A program made the translations under genes and the position numbers. Shown here in pieces: positions 1-8,271 of a stretch of 64,000 bases of DNA (the stretch's first letter is position 1; each line of letters begins with the position of its first letter). The stretch is from assembly GCF_900128985.1 (NCBI RefSeq), contig NZ_FQUC01000007.1, positions 1-64,000 on the forward strand, given 5' to 3'. The stretch is from Indolivaga macrotermitis (GTDB taxonomy: Bacteria > Bacteroidota > Bacteroidia > Bacteroidales > Dysgonomonadaceae). A model generated the notes under the pieces. It did no database searches. It was not told where the DNA came from and saw nothing but the letters and a program-made list of their open reading frames with translations.

Positions 1-413
1 ATATCAGCTAGTTCTTCTTTGTTTATACCTTTCCATAGCTCTGCTGCGGTTTTAGCAGCTTCTTTATAGCGTCCTTTATCTTCGTCTTTCTCGAAGATCG
101 ATTTGATTTCAACCAGACACATGATAATTGCAGCTCCTATAGTTGCATATGGAATGTTACTTGGATTAATCTCAGAGATTATTATCAGTGAATCCACAAG
201 ACTAAAGGCTAATAATAGATTGTACCTTTTTCTTAGTTTATCTAAGGTTCTATCTAATCCATAAGTATGGGTATATATACCTTTTGCCTTTGATTTGCTT
301 ATCCCGGACCATAAATCTGCTATTACAGCCAGTAAGACTATAATATACGAAAACAGAGCCTTATATATGGCCGGTAGATATGGTGATATTAATTCGTGAA
401 CTGATTCTTTCAT
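1..413 (-). CDS. Phage holin family protein (partial)
   Basis: The minus-strand frame opens at ATG 413 and runs off the left edge. The 137 visible residues have three hydrophobic segments (about 19-36, 66-80, 88-102). Between the first two is a D-L-W-S-G-I stretch followed by basic residues, which is typical of small phage holins of the TcdE/phage_holin_4 type. A charged Lys/Glu-rich tail follows. Holins form the inner-membrane lesions that start lysis. The start overlaps the stop of the upstream HEXXH gene (ATGA), so the two are probably co-translated. A lysin gene may follow outside the window. Confidence 0.75.
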   Translation of the reverse strand, partial: MKESVHELISPYLPAIYKALFSYIIVLLAVIADLWSGISKSKAKGIYTHTYGLDRTLDKLRKRYNLLLAFSLVDSLIIISEINPSNIPYATIGAAIIMCLVEIKSIFEKDEDKGRYKEAAKTAAELWKGINKEELAD

Positions 414-754
414 TTGCTTTTATTTATATATAAATACTTTATGAATTCAAACCTTTTTCGGACACCTAAATATCCCAGATCAACCTGATTACTATATGCT
501 TCCCTTTCGAATGATATATTGTAATAAGCGGCTTTAGCATTCCGGTATTGGATCAGGCGGACAATCCACTCGATACCATACCACAAATAGAAGAATAGGT
601 ATAGAAGCTCTTGCATCTGTTTGGTATGAATTTGTTCATGGTTGAGAATAGTATCCGATATCTGTTTATACTCTTTTCGGGCAAAGATGATCCCGAAAAG
701 GTTTATGGCTATATACCCTTTTATCGGTAAAATGTTGTTGTAGATTATTTTCAT
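410..754 (-). CDS. Small HEXXH membrane metallopeptidase-like protein
   Basis: A 114-residue protein with H-E-Q-I-H at residues 39-43, the zinc metallopeptidase signature, followed by an aromatic hydrophobic segment at about 50-64. A second Glu-containing helix near residues 83-86 (F-E-R-E-A) could give the third zinc ligand. Similar small proteins recur beside lysis genes in Bacteroidales phages, but I know of no proven function. It overlaps the holin start by four bases. Peptidase activity is inferred from the motif alone. Confidence 0.65.
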   Translation of the reverse strand: MKIIYNNILPIKGYIAINLFGIIFARKEYKQISDTILNHEQIHTKQMQELLYLFFYLWYGIEWIVRLIQYRNAKAAYYNISFEREAYSNQVDLGYLGVRKRFEFIKYLYINKSK

Positions 755-815
755 CTGGTTATTTATCCTAAAATATAAAGAGGCTGAGTATTTTTATATT
801 AAAGGTATGGACATA

Positions 816-852
816 GAAAAAGCCCCGCTTATCTTCACAGACAGGTGAGGCT
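816..852 (-). terminator. Intrinsic terminator of the minus-strand early operon
   Basis: Read on the minus strand, an AGCC-start hairpin (arms at 845-852 and 821-828, one mismatch) is followed by a T run (816-820). It separates the operon at 948-2291 from the lysis pair at 1-754. The rest of 755-947 holds no convincing gene. A TATATTTG box on the plus strand at 868-875 resembles a promoter pointing into the antisense of the next gene. Confidence 0.55.
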
Positions 853-947
853 AAAAATAGTAAGGGATATATTTGCAAGTTTAAAGACGGTATTGATTGA
901 GAGACTGTACTGTTGACTTGTAAATCTTTGTTTCCATAACTGTATAT

Positions 948-1112
948 TTAATTATTTAATTCCCATTCTTTAGGTAGTTCTATGCTTCTGATGTGTATTT
1001 CGTAAGCTATACGCTTGCAGTTCTCTTCTGACAGGTTAGATCGGTCAAGCATTGCTTGTAGATGATCTATTGACAGTTGATCTAGGTCGGTAAATGATAA
1101 TTCTCTTTTCAT
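948..1112 (-). CDS. Small hypothetical phage protein
   Basis: A 54-residue acidic protein beginning M-K-R-E-L-S-F. I chose ATG 1112 because a longer reading would run back into the 3' end of the upstream gene, and this start sits 10 bases after that stop. The protein is predicted mostly helical. It is the last gene of the early minus-strand operon. No family is recognised. Confidence 0.5.
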   Translation of the reverse strand: MKRELSFTDLDQLSIDHLQAMLDRSNLSEENCKRIAYEIHIRSIELPKEWELNN

Positions 1113-1122
1113 AGCTATAAGG

Positions 1123-1680
1123 TTATTTCTGTACGTTCGATTGAATATAGCTTTTAAGTATGCTTGAATTGATGCCAGAGCCACCACATTCAAAGCATAC
1201 ACCTTGAGCATAATGCATAAATTGAGGTATTATACCGGTACCATTACACTTAGTGCAACCGCACGCACCGTGTTTATTTATCTGATTTTTCAAAAAATCA
1301 AAGCCTTCTTTATTGATGCTTATAAGCCTTGCAACGCGACAAAGGACATCATATAGATCTATCTCGCTATATTTTATAGCGTCAGTAGTTTTACCACCCA
1401 TACAGTCACGATATGTACGCGATTTAGGCATGAAGTGACCGTAATACCACTTGTCAAGTATCTTGACCTTATACGCTGTGCATCTCTTTTTGCCATCTTT
1501 GCAGGGATACCAAAACGCCTTAGAACTTTGTGCGTAATCACTGGCAGATGCGAATATAAAATCTATCATACCTACTTGTAATAGGTTATTAAGCGAACGT
1601 ATATTATACGATCTATTGTCGCCTGTATTTGAAAAGCCAGAGGCCTTTAGCTTGTTTATAATTAGGTTTGGTAATTTCAT
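1123..1680 (-). CDS. DnaJ-type zinc-finger phage protein
   Basis: 185 residues. The C-terminal third holds two zinc-knuckle halves of the DnaJ type: C-x-C-x2-C-x-G-x-G (about residues 139-148) and C-x2-C-x-G-x-G (about 162-169). Only about a dozen residues lie between the halves, so it makes a single zinc site. The N-terminal two-thirds has another Cys-rich patch (Y-P-C-K-D-G-K-K-R-C) and no family I recognise. It is probably a nucleic-acid- or protein-binding early gene product in the same operon as its small neighbours. Confidence 0.6.
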   Translation of the reverse strand: MKLPNLIINKLKASGFSNTGDNRSYNIRSLNNLLQVGMIDFIFASASDYAQSSKAFWYPCKDGKKRCTAYKVKILDKWYYGHFMPKSRTYRDCMGGKTTDAIKYSEIDLYDVLCRVARLISINKEGFDFLKNQINKHGACGCTKCNGTGIIPQFMHYAQGVCFECGGSGINSSILKSYIQSNVQK

Positions 1681-1691
1681 GATAGTTTAGT

Positions 1692-1877
1692 TTAATAATA
1701 TTCAGGATACTGCTCTCTGAAAGCTTCATCAGCATCGTTTATAAATGAATAATAGAATCGTCTCGGGCTTTTAAACAGAAGCTTATAACTCACGCATTTG
1801 CCGTTTTCTATTATTGCCTGTGCTTTAGCTGTATTACCATCTATTTCTGGGTATATCAAAAAGTCTATTGTTTCCAT
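1692..1877 (-). CDS. Small hypothetical phage protein
   Basis: 61 residues starting M-E-T-I-D-F-L-I-Y-P-E-I. It alternates hydrophobic and charged residues as in a small beta-rich fold and ends in an acidic, Tyr-rich tail. It lies 11 bases before the zinc-finger gene in the minus-strand operon. No homology is recognised. Confidence 0.5.
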   Translation of the reverse strand: METIDFLIYPEIDGNTAKAQAIIENGKCVSYKLLFKSPRRFYYSFINDADEAFREQYPEYY

Positions 1878-1894
1878 TGTCGTGTGTGATATTG

Positions 1895-2053
1895 TTAATA
1901 TTCTGCTTTTACATTATAGATGATCGCTTCGTTATACCACCTCTTTAACTTCGCTATAGCCTGAAATACAGTCATGTTTCTGTAGGTCTCAAAAACAACC
2001 CCCGTTGCGTTTGGGGTCGGCATATATTCAATTTCAATTATTGTTGCTTTCAT
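1895..2053 (-). CDS. Small hypothetical phage protein
   Basis: 52 residues starting M-K-A-T-I-I-E-I-E-Y. The start at 2053 is chosen because AAAGGAGAT lies just upstream, an unusually good ribosome-binding site for this phage. The protein is a beta strand, an alanine-rich helix (F-Q-A-I-A-K-L-K-R-W) and a final strand. Function unknown. Confidence 0.55.
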   Translation of the reverse strand: MKATIIEIEYMPTPNATGVVFETYRNMTVFQAIAKLKRWYNEAIIYNVKAEY

Positions 2054-2057
2054 AATC

Positions 2058-2291
2058 TTAATCTCCTTTATATCCGTAAGTTGAATAATCATTGATCAAT
2101 GTATTAGCGAAGTTGTTTTCATCGTATACATAATCAGAAGCAACTTCTCTTTTTACGATAATCAAATAGAACTCGCTTCTTCTTGCTTTGTCCCAAGCCA
2201 ATGTTAAAGCCTGTGATCTTGTATAGCCTTCTACTCTCATTAAGCGGTGAGCTTCTTTCATGATTTTGCTTTTGTTATATCGAGGTTTCAT
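2058..2291 (-). CDS. First gene of minus-strand early operon, helical basic protein
   Basis: 77 residues from ATG 2291 (M-K-P-R-Y-N-K-S-K-I-M-K-E-A-H). The N-terminal half carries the motif E-A-H-R-L-x-R-x-E-G-Y-T-R-S-Q-A-L, common in small proteins of Bacteroidales phages and conjugative elements and probably a short DNA-binding helical unit. The C-terminal half is acidic. A longer reading from 2348 would start upstream of the likely transcription start, since the -7 box is at 2336-2343, so it is rejected. Confidence 0.6.
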   Translation of the reverse strand: MKPRYNKSKIMKEAHRLMRVEGYTRSQALTLAWDKARRSEFYLIIVKREVASDYVYDENNFANTLINDYSTYGYKGD

Positions 2292-2305
2292 ATGTGTGAT
2301 ATTTA

Positions 2306-2478
2306 AATTATACGATTTGTTTAATTTTGATACTACAAATATACACATTGTATAATTACATGCAACAATAATATAGTTAATAAATATTAAATATTATACA
2401 ATTCGTATATTTTAATTAAATACTTATACATATTATATATTTATTATTATTTTTGCAGTTAAACAAAGCGTATAATTA
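2306..2478. promoter_or_regulatory. Divergent promoters with clustered operator-like repeats
   Basis: Two Bacteroidetes -7 boxes face apart: TATTTTTG (2448-2455, plus) before the repressor gene and TATATTTG read on the minus strand (2336-2343) before the early operon. Around them the element TATAC/GTATA recurs: 2306-2315, 2348-2358, a perfect TATAC-N5-GTATA at 2395-2409, 2424-2430 and 2469-2477. The layout suits a lysogeny control region bound by the product of 2478-2762. Binding is inferred. Confidence 0.65.
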
Positions 2479-2762
2479 TGAATCTTAGAATAAAAGAAAT
2501 TTGTAAAGAGCAGGGGATAATGATGAAAGACCTTGCGGAAAGAATTAATATTACAGAAGTTGGATTGTCTAAATCGCTAAATGGAAATCCAACGATCGGC
2601 AGGTTGCAAGAGATATCCGATGCTCTCAATGTAGATTTTATAGAGTTATTTACTACGCAAAAAAAAGGTGTATTGGGTTATATTGAGTATGACGGAGATG
2701 TATATAAAATCAATTCAATATCCGATATCGAAAAATTATTAGAAGAAATAAAAGGAAAATAG
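2478..2762 (+). CDS. XRE-family (cI-like) phage repressor
   Basis: 94 residues. Residues 3-60 form a helix-turn-helix of the XRE/cI type: I-C-K-E-Q-G, then M-K-D-L-A-E-R-I-N-I-T as the first helices and V-G-L-S-K-S-L-N-G-N-P-T as the recognition region. A short C-terminal beta-rich tail (G-Y-I-E-Y-D-G-D-V-Y-K-I) may mediate dimerisation. There is no LexA-like protease domain, so induction by self-cleavage is unlikely. It lies downstream of the operator cluster, divergent from the early operon, and probably sets lysogeny. Confidence 0.8.
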   Translation: MNLRIKEICKEQGIMMKDLAERINITEVGLSKSLNGNPTIGRLQEISDALNVDFIELFTTQKKGVLGYIEYDGDVYKINSISDIEKLLEEIKGK

Positions 2763-2811
2763 AAAGTAATGTTTAGTTTTGTTATGCAAACTTAAACATT
2801 ACAACTATAAC

Positions 2812-3291
2812 ATGAATAATGTCGAACTCGGGGTATTTGATGCAATGCAGTATATACAAGGTGAGCAAATATCTAATTTTGAATCTAGAATAAGTTTTGA
2901 CCCAAAGATGAAGGAAGTTTGGATTAATATTTATTTCGGATTCGGTCAATTATCCTCTATTATTTTAAATACAAAAGACCGTATTAAATTTATAAACTAT
3001 TTAAAAGAATTCATTAAAATAGTCCAAGAGGCAAAGAAACAGCATATAGAATATGATAATCATATAATCGGATATCTTAGTTGTGACATAGCTTCTATAG
3101 GTAGAGTTAATATTAATGATGTTGCATCTCATAAGTTTGTAGTAAATTGCGACTATACATCTCAAGACACATATTGTCATTTACTTATTGTAACTTCACA
3201 TTTAATGTCAGCATATATATCTGTCATGTTGATTGAAAGAGCATCAATATCCAAATTAATAGCGATCTTAGACGATAATAAACTAAACTAA
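2812..3291 (+). CDS. Hypothetical protein in the immunity region
   Basis: 159 residues from ATG 2812 (M-N-N-V-E-L-G-V); an in-frame ATG at 2779 would give 11 more residues. It is a soluble mixed alpha/beta protein with no motif I recognise. It follows the repressor by 49 bases and precedes the lipoprotein by 7, so all three are probably expressed in the lysogen. Confidence 0.6.
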   Translation: MNNVELGVFDAMQYIQGEQISNFESRISFDPKMKEVWINIYFGFGQLSSIILNTKDRIKFINYLKEFIKIVQEAKKQHIEYDNHIIGYLSCDIASIGRVNINDVASHKFVVNCDYTSQDTYCHLLIVTSHLMSAYISVMLIERASISKLIAILDDNKLN

Positions 3292-3298
3292 CCAACAA

Positions 3299-3667
3299 AT
3301 GAAACAACTACTATCAATACTACTATTCGTTACTTTATTTTTATCATGTAGTAAGGACGATGATAAACCCGGATACGATGCCCGTTTATTTGGCGTTTGG
3401 GCTGTACTGGATGATGCAGGATTACCTACAGATGAACTCCGTATTTTTCCTAAAGAACAGTTATACCCTGAATATTATATGGTGTATTTAGGCAAAATAT
3501 TGCACTATGATTCTAAGAGTTATTATATATATAATAGTGGTTCATACTGGGTACCGGAAACCGGAGTTTTAAATACAGGATCTACTTATAAAATAAATGG
3601 AGATACTTTGACGATTTATGGAAATAAATGTGTAAAGCTCGAAGGCTGGATAGCTCGCAATCAATGA
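3299..3667 (+). CDS. Prophage lipoprotein in the immunity operon
   Basis: 122 residues with a signal peptide (residues 1-16) ending in the lipobox L-F-L-S-C, then an acidic S-K-D-D-D-K stretch, the Bacteroidota signal for surface export of lipoproteins. The mature part is a small beta-rich domain resembling lipocalin-like stress lipoproteins. It is transcribed behind the repressor, where temperate phages often keep lysogenic-conversion or superinfection-exclusion genes; that role is inferred from position. A strong terminator follows. Confidence 0.7.
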   Translation: MKQLLSILLFVTLFLSCSKDDDKPGYDARLFGVWAVLDDAGLPTDELRIFPKEQLYPEYYMVYLGKILHYDSKSYYIYNSGSYWVPETGVLNTGSTYKINGDTLTIYGNKCVKLEGWIARNQ

Positions 3668-3696
3668 TATTAAACTATTGTTATTATTAATATATT

Positions 3697-3728
3697 AAAA
3701 GAGGAACTCATTGGTTCCTCTTTTTTTT
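3697..3728 (+). terminator. Intrinsic terminator after the immunity operon
   Basis: GAGGAAC (3701-3707) and GTTCCTC (3714-3720) form a perfect stem followed by more than eight T residues. It ends the repressor/lipoprotein transcript. The remaining sequence to 3825 shows no further gene. Confidence 0.85.
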
Positions 3729-3825
3729 ATCAATAAGACTTGCATATATATAATTTTATATCTATATTTGCATATCAATTAATCAGAACTGCGGAGCCAG
3801 CAGCATAAAAACAGGCAGAACAATT

Positions 3826-4491
3826 ATGATAACAATCGAATTACTCGCAGAAAAACTAGGCGAAACTTTATGGATAAAAGGAAGTATTAAACGCATTTAT
3901 TTAAATGATGCAGGTTGGAATACAAAAAAAATGTCCACCAAGACTTATATTTGGCAAAACGAAAACGGTGACTTTAAAGTAAGTTGCCGGATTGAATGCC
4001 CAAGTCAGCCGCTATCATGGATTAAGAGCCAGGAGGAAGAGGTAATAAATAATGTCTTATCCTCTATAGAAGAAGCTCTACAAGAGATTGAAACTTTCGA
4101 AATCTTAGCTGAGAATGCGAAATCCGATCTTGAGGCTTCCCCAAATATCGAAATACCAGAAATGGTTACACTAAGCAGTACAGCCGTTATTGCAACCGGC
4201 AAACAAATAAACGATAGTGGACTATTCAAGCATTTAAATCCAAGTGACGAACAGATTTTTTTATGGATAAAAGATGAAAATATAACCTCTAAAGGTTATT
4301 CATGGATGCCCATTGTCCAAGTATACAAGGGAAATGACTCCCACACACATAAGATAGGTGAATTTTATCTAACATTGCCGGTTACAGAGAAAAAAGACGA
4401 TTACGCTTTTGAAAAGTACATAAGCCGTAATTGTCAAATAGACAGATTACTCGAACCAACTATAGATATGAAGAATATCTATGGAAACTAA
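3826..4491 (+). CDS. Hypothetical early phage protein
   Basis: 221 residues, acidic. The first 60 residues look like a beta-rich domain including W-I-K-G-S-I-K-R-I-Y-L-N-D-A-G-W; a helical segment (about 65-100) and a second mixed domain follow. I do not recognise it. It opens the early plus-strand operon and overlaps the next gene by 11 bases. Confidence 0.6.
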   Translation: MITIELLAEKLGETLWIKGSIKRIYLNDAGWNTKKMSTKTYIWQNENGDFKVSCRIECPSQPLSWIKSQEEEVINNVLSSIEEALQEIETFEILAENAKSDLEASPNIEIPEMVTLSSTAVIATGKQINDSGLFKHLNPSDEQIFLWIKDENITSKGYSWMPIVQVYKGNDSHTHKIGEFYLTLPVTEKKDDYAFEKYISRNCQIDRLLEPTIDMKNIYGN

Positions 4492-4765
4492 AGTAAGGAT
4501 AAAATTCGATAAGCTCTACGGCGAAACTATTAGAGCTTATCTTATCTATTTTAATGAAAAAGAAATATGGCTTCCTAAAAAGCTATGTAGAAATTTTACA
4601 TTAAATAAAAAATTGGGAGGTCATGTGGTTATTCCTGTATGGCTCTACAGAGAGAAGCTAGGGTGTGATCCTGAACCGGATGAGTATGATACGATAGTTA
4701 CACGGCATGTACCAGACAAGCAATCTCCTGTTTCCGATAACTCAATCCCTGACCTCGAAAAATGA
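4481..4765 (+). CDS. Hypothetical early phage protein
   Basis: 94 residues with beta-rich content and an acidic, Pro-rich tail. It overlaps both neighbours (11 bases upstream, ATGA downstream). It is the start of a tightly coupled block with the helicase, PAPS-reductase-fold and ParB genes, so it may serve the same process. No family is recognised. Confidence 0.55.
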   Translation: METKVRIKFDKLYGETIRAYLIYFNEKEIWLPKKLCRNFTLNKKLGGHVVIPVWLYREKLGCDPEPDEYDTIVTRHVPDKQSPVSDNSIPDLEK

Positions 4766-6222
4766 ACCTTCTCCCGAATCAACAATCGGCCATAACGCAC
4801 CTATCTGACTGGCGGGTGGGTGCGTTGTTTATGGAACCGGGAACCGGGAAAACACGTGTCGCTATAGAATTAGCAAATAGTATCCAGGATATTGATTTGA
4901 TTGTATGGATAGCGCCTTTACGGACTATTCGTCCTAAAGACGGGTTACCCTCTGTTATTGATGAAGTGAGTAAATGGGGCGGATTCCAGGCTCCGGTAGA
5001 ATATATCGGTGTTGAGAGTATCAGCCAGAGCGATCGTATATATTTGGATGTCCGATCCAGAATTGAACATTCTTTAAAGCCGTTTATTATCGTTGACGAA
5101 AGCCTTAAAATAAAGAATGCGAACGCCAAGCGAACAAAAAGGTTATTGGATTTAAGTAAAATGGTTGAATATAAACTAATACTTAATGGTACTCCCTTAA
5201 GCAAGAATCTGCTCGATCTATGGCCGCAAATGGAATTCTTAAGCCCTAGGATCCTGAACATGGATATCACGGAATTCAAGAACACATTCTGTGAATACAC
5301 GACCATAACCAAGAGATTTGGCAGTTATAAGGAATATACAAAAGAGTTTATAACCGGTTATGAAAATATTGATTATCTATATTCCCTTATACGTCATTAT
5401 GTTTTTGAGTGTGATTTAAATCTCAGCATAAGGCAGAATTACTCAGAACTAAGATATAATATTGATGCGGATAGCCTATCGGAATACAGACGGTTAAAAG
5501 ATAAGTACCTGAATGATGAAATGCTGCTCTGGAAGAATAACAACATTTTTCTTGAGATGACACAAAAAATGCAGCATGTCTATTGCTGTACAGAAGAAAA
5601 GTTTAAGCTGCTGGAAGGTTTGTTTAAAGAGATCGACGAAAGCCGTACGATTATCTACTGTAAGTATATTTCGAGTCGTGAAGCCTGCGAAAAACGATTC
5701 GCTAAAGCCACGGTGTTGAGTTACCAGAAAGAAGCTCAGGGATTAAATCTTCAACACCTGAACAATACAATATATTTTGATAAGATCTGGGATTACGCCC
5801 TTCGGAAACATTCTACAGCCCGTACAGCTCGTACCGGTCAAGAATATGATTGCCGGTATTGGGATTTGACCGGAAATGTAGGACTTGAAACACTTATCGA
5901 TAAAAATATTGATAAGAAAATAGGTATGGTTGAGTATTTTAAGGGTAAAACGAAAGAGGATATTTCTTCCGATTTGGATATTATTCCTATATTAGCTGAA
6001 AATTATACCTATATGAATAAAAAGTTTGATCTTGAAAAAGCTAAAACCGGAATAGATGTTGTTACCAAAAGTGGTAAACAGGCAAAGATATTGCTATTCG
6101 ACAGGGATAACAGTACTTTCCCCCTGGTTGTGATAATAGGTAATAAGAACGTGTATTATTATACTATTGATGGAAAATTCTATAAGGATAAGGACAGTGA
6201 TAATGATTTAATAATGAAATGA
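4762..6222 (+). CDS. SNF2/DEAD-like superfamily 2 helicase
   Basis: 486 residues. Walker A E-P-G-T-G-K-T is at 25-31, the Walker B equivalent V-D-E-S at 111-114, and motif III-like L-N-G-T-P-L-S at about 137-143. In the second RecA domain come a motif V-like Q-E-A-Q-G-L-N-L-Q and a motif VI-like A-R-T-A-R-T-G-Q. The residue set and the Q-Q-S-A start resemble SNF2 proteins of phages. About 110 residues after the helicase core match nothing I know. It overlaps the preceding and following genes by four bases each. It probably translocates on DNA to support the modification or recombination role of its partners. Confidence 0.8.
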   Translation: MNLLPNQQSAITHLSDWRVGALFMEPGTGKTRVAIELANSIQDIDLIVWIAPLRTIRPKDGLPSVIDEVSKWGGFQAPVEYIGVESISQSDRIYLDVRSRIEHSLKPFIIVDESLKIKNANAKRTKRLLDLSKMVEYKLILNGTPLSKNLLDLWPQMEFLSPRILNMDITEFKNTFCEYTTITKRFGSYKEYTKEFITGYENIDYLYSLIRHYVFECDLNLSIRQNYSELRYNIDADSLSEYRRLKDKYLNDEMLLWKNNNIFLEMTQKMQHVYCCTEEKFKLLEGLFKEIDESRTIIYCKYISSREACEKRFAKATVLSYQKEAQGLNLQHLNNTIYFDKIWDYALRKHSTARTARTGQEYDCRYWDLTGNVGLETLIDKNIDKKIGMVEYFKGKTKEDISSDLDIIPILAENYTYMNKKFDLEKAKTGIDVVTKSGKQAKILLFDRDNSTFPLVVIIGNKNVYYYTIDGKFYKDKDSDNDLIMK

Positions 6223-7493
6223 CAGTCTACGAAGCAACCATAAAAAGAATTGAATATGTATTCCGGGAATTCGATAATGTGTATGTATCTTTTTCCGGAG
6301 GAAAGGATAGCGGCGTGCTGCTCAATCTATGTATCGATTATATCCGGAATAATTGTCCGGACCGGAAATTAGGTGTTTTCCATATGGATTATGAGGCGCA
6401 GTATGAGATGACTACGGAATACGTTAACGAAACGCTTGCCTCCAATTCTGACATCTTGGAGGTTTACCGGATATGCGTTCCGTTCAAAGTAACTACCTGT
6501 ACATCCATGCATCAGGACTACTGGCGCCCATGGCAGCCGGATATGTCAGACATATGGGTAAGTCAAAAGCCTGTCAATTGTTTAATAGAAAAAGACTTTC
6601 CTTTTTTCAATGAAAATATGTGGGATTACGAGTTTCAGGAAAAGTTCGGTCTTTGGCTGCATGAAAAGAAAAAAGCTAAGCGAACCTGTTGTTTGATTGG
6701 TATTCGTACACAGGAAAGCCTTCATCGCTGGCGCGCAATACACAGCGACAGGAACTACCGGAACTATAACGGCATGAAATGGACGAAAGAGATGTACAGC
6801 AACGTCTACAATGCTTACCCTATCTATGACTGGATAACAGAGGATATATGGACCGCAAATGCGCGTTTCGGTTGGATGTACAATCGATTATATGACTTGT
6901 ATTATCAGGCAGGAGTTCCTATCGATGCTATGCGCGTTGCCAGCCCTTTTCTTTCAGCTGCTCAGGATAGCCTGAAATTGTACCGTACGATAGAGCCTCA
7001 TACATGGGGTAAACTTGTTAGCCGGGTGAATGGTGTTAATTTCACCGGGATATACGGAGGTACTACAGCCATGGGATGGAAATCCATAACATTACCGGCC
7101 GGGCATACATGGAAAAGCTACATGTATTTCCTACTGGATACACTACCGGAAGAAATCAAGCAAAATTACATGTCGAAGCTCGAAACTTCTATGAAGTTCT
7201 GGCAGACCCGGGGCGGTGTTCTTTCCGATGAAACGATACAGGACCTGCATAATGCCGGAATAGAAATAGAGATAGGTTCAGACTCTAACTATAACACGGA
7301 TAAAAAACCTGTACGGATGGAGTATATTGACGACATCGACAGTAAAGATTTTAATCTGATACCCACATACAAGCGCATGTGTATATGTATCATGAAAAAC
7401 GATCACCTGTGTAAGTATATGGGGTTTTCTCTCACAAAAAATGAAAATGAACGCCGAAAGGCTATCATGAATAAATACAACGCATTATTATGA
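6219..7493 (+). CDS. ibrA: PAPS-reductase-fold (IbrA-like, DUF3440) protein
   Basis: 424 residues. The PP-loop S-G-G-K-D-S at residues 26-31 is the ATP-binding signature of the PAPS reductase/adenylating hydrolase fold. A long C-terminal part of the DUF3440 type follows, with Cys pairs (R-T-C-C-L; R-M-C-I-C-I). The family includes E. coli IbrA, encoded with ParB-like IbrB, reported as a co-activator of prophage genes. Relatives of this fold (DndC) activate and transfer sulfur to DNA. Here it sits between a helicase and an IbrB-like gene in ATGA overlaps. The actual reaction is not known. Confidence 0.8.
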   Translation: MTVYEATIKRIEYVFREFDNVYVSFSGGKDSGVLLNLCIDYIRNNCPDRKLGVFHMDYEAQYEMTTEYVNETLASNSDILEVYRICVPFKVTTCTSMHQDYWRPWQPDMSDIWVSQKPVNCLIEKDFPFFNENMWDYEFQEKFGLWLHEKKKAKRTCCLIGIRTQESLHRWRAIHSDRNYRNYNGMKWTKEMYSNVYNAYPIYDWITEDIWTANARFGWMYNRLYDLYYQAGVPIDAMRVASPFLSAAQDSLKLYRTIEPHTWGKLVSRVNGVNFTGIYGGTTAMGWKSITLPAGHTWKSYMYFLLDTLPEEIKQNYMSKLETSMKFWQTRGGVLSDETIQDLHNAGIEIEIGSDSNYNTDKKPVRMEYIDDIDSKDFNLIPTYKRMCICIMKNDHLCKYMGFSLTKNENERRKAIMNKYNALL

Positions 7494-8023
7494 AGGATTT
7501 ATTTACATATAAAAGTAACTACAAAAGTCCGGTATACAACGTCCGGGCCATTCCTATAGAGAAAATTCAGGCTAACAGTTATAACCCAAATGCTGTTGCA
7601 CCACCTGAAATGAAACTATTGTATCAGTCTATCAAGGAAGATGGCTATACGATGCCCATTGTCTGTTACTATCTTCCGGATATAGATAAATACGAGATTG
7701 TAGACGGTTTTCACCGTTATACCGTGATGATGAAGCATAGGGATATATACGACCGTGAAAATGGCATGATGCCTGTAGTAGTAATAGAAAAGGATGTTTC
7801 TAACCGAATGGCGTCTACCATTCGCCATAACCGGGCCCGTGGGTCGCATTCTATAGAATTAATGAGTAATATTGTATCCGAACTTGTAAGCTCCGGAATG
7901 TCGGACGCGTGGATATTAAAAAATATCGGGATGGATGCGGATGAGTTGTTAAGATTGAAGCAGATAACCGGTCTGTCTGCCTTATTCAAGGATAGAGATT
8001 TTTCACAAGCGAAAGAAATATAA
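7490..8023 (+). CDS. ibrB: ParB-like nuclease-domain (IbrB-like) protein
   Basis: 177 residues. The N-terminal ParB/sulfiredoxin-fold domain (about 15-115) holds the phosphate-binding signature V-D-G-F-H-R-Y at 71-77. A helical segment (about 118-160: S-I-E-L-M-S-N-I-V, then I-L-K-N-I-G-M-D-A-D-E) resembles the helix-turn-helix of IbrB/ParB proteins. It overlaps the IbrA-like gene by four bases, the standard ibrAB pairing. ParB folds bind or hydrolyse nucleotides (CTP in ParB itself); the substrate here is unknown. Confidence 0.8.
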   Translation: MKDLFTYKSNYKSPVYNVRAIPIEKIQANSYNPNAVAPPEMKLLYQSIKEDGYTMPIVCYYLPDIDKYEIVDGFHRYTVMMKHRDIYDRENGMMPVVVIEKDVSNRMASTIRHNRARGSHSIELMSNIVSELVSSGMSDAWILKNIGMDADELLRLKQITGLSALFKDRDFSQAKEI

Positions 8024-8025
8024 TT

Positions 8026-8271
8026 ATGGCAAAATTACCCAAATTTATGGTAGCTCAAAATCCTAGGGCGGACCCGGGATCCGTTTATATTTTTCATAGC
8101 AGACCTCCCAGGTTTTTAGCTAAGGTAGAAGGCAACTCTTTTGAAATAGTGGACGATATCGATAATATTGTCGATTACTATGAAAATACAGAGAGAATAG
8201 AAGGATTAATAAAAAGGATGTCTGACTGGTATAAATCATATAATATTCATGAAAATGGCAGAAATAGATAA
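8026..8271 (+). CDS. Hypothetical phage protein
   Basis: 81 residues, two bases after the ibrB-like stop. The first 45 residues are basic and Pro-rich with R-A-D-P-G-S and S-R-P-P-R; the rest is acidic with Tyr and Trp. No known domain. Its position suggests translation with the ibrAB block. Confidence 0.55.
   Translation: MAKLPKFMVAQNPRADPGSVYIFHSRPPRFLAKVEGNSFEIVDDIDNIVDYYENTERIEGLIKRMSDWYKSYNIHENGRNR

Noticed and set aside
868-875. Antisense promoter TATATTTG on the plus strand
   Set aside because: A lone -7 match in AT-rich DNA with no clear -33 element is weak evidence for a promoter.
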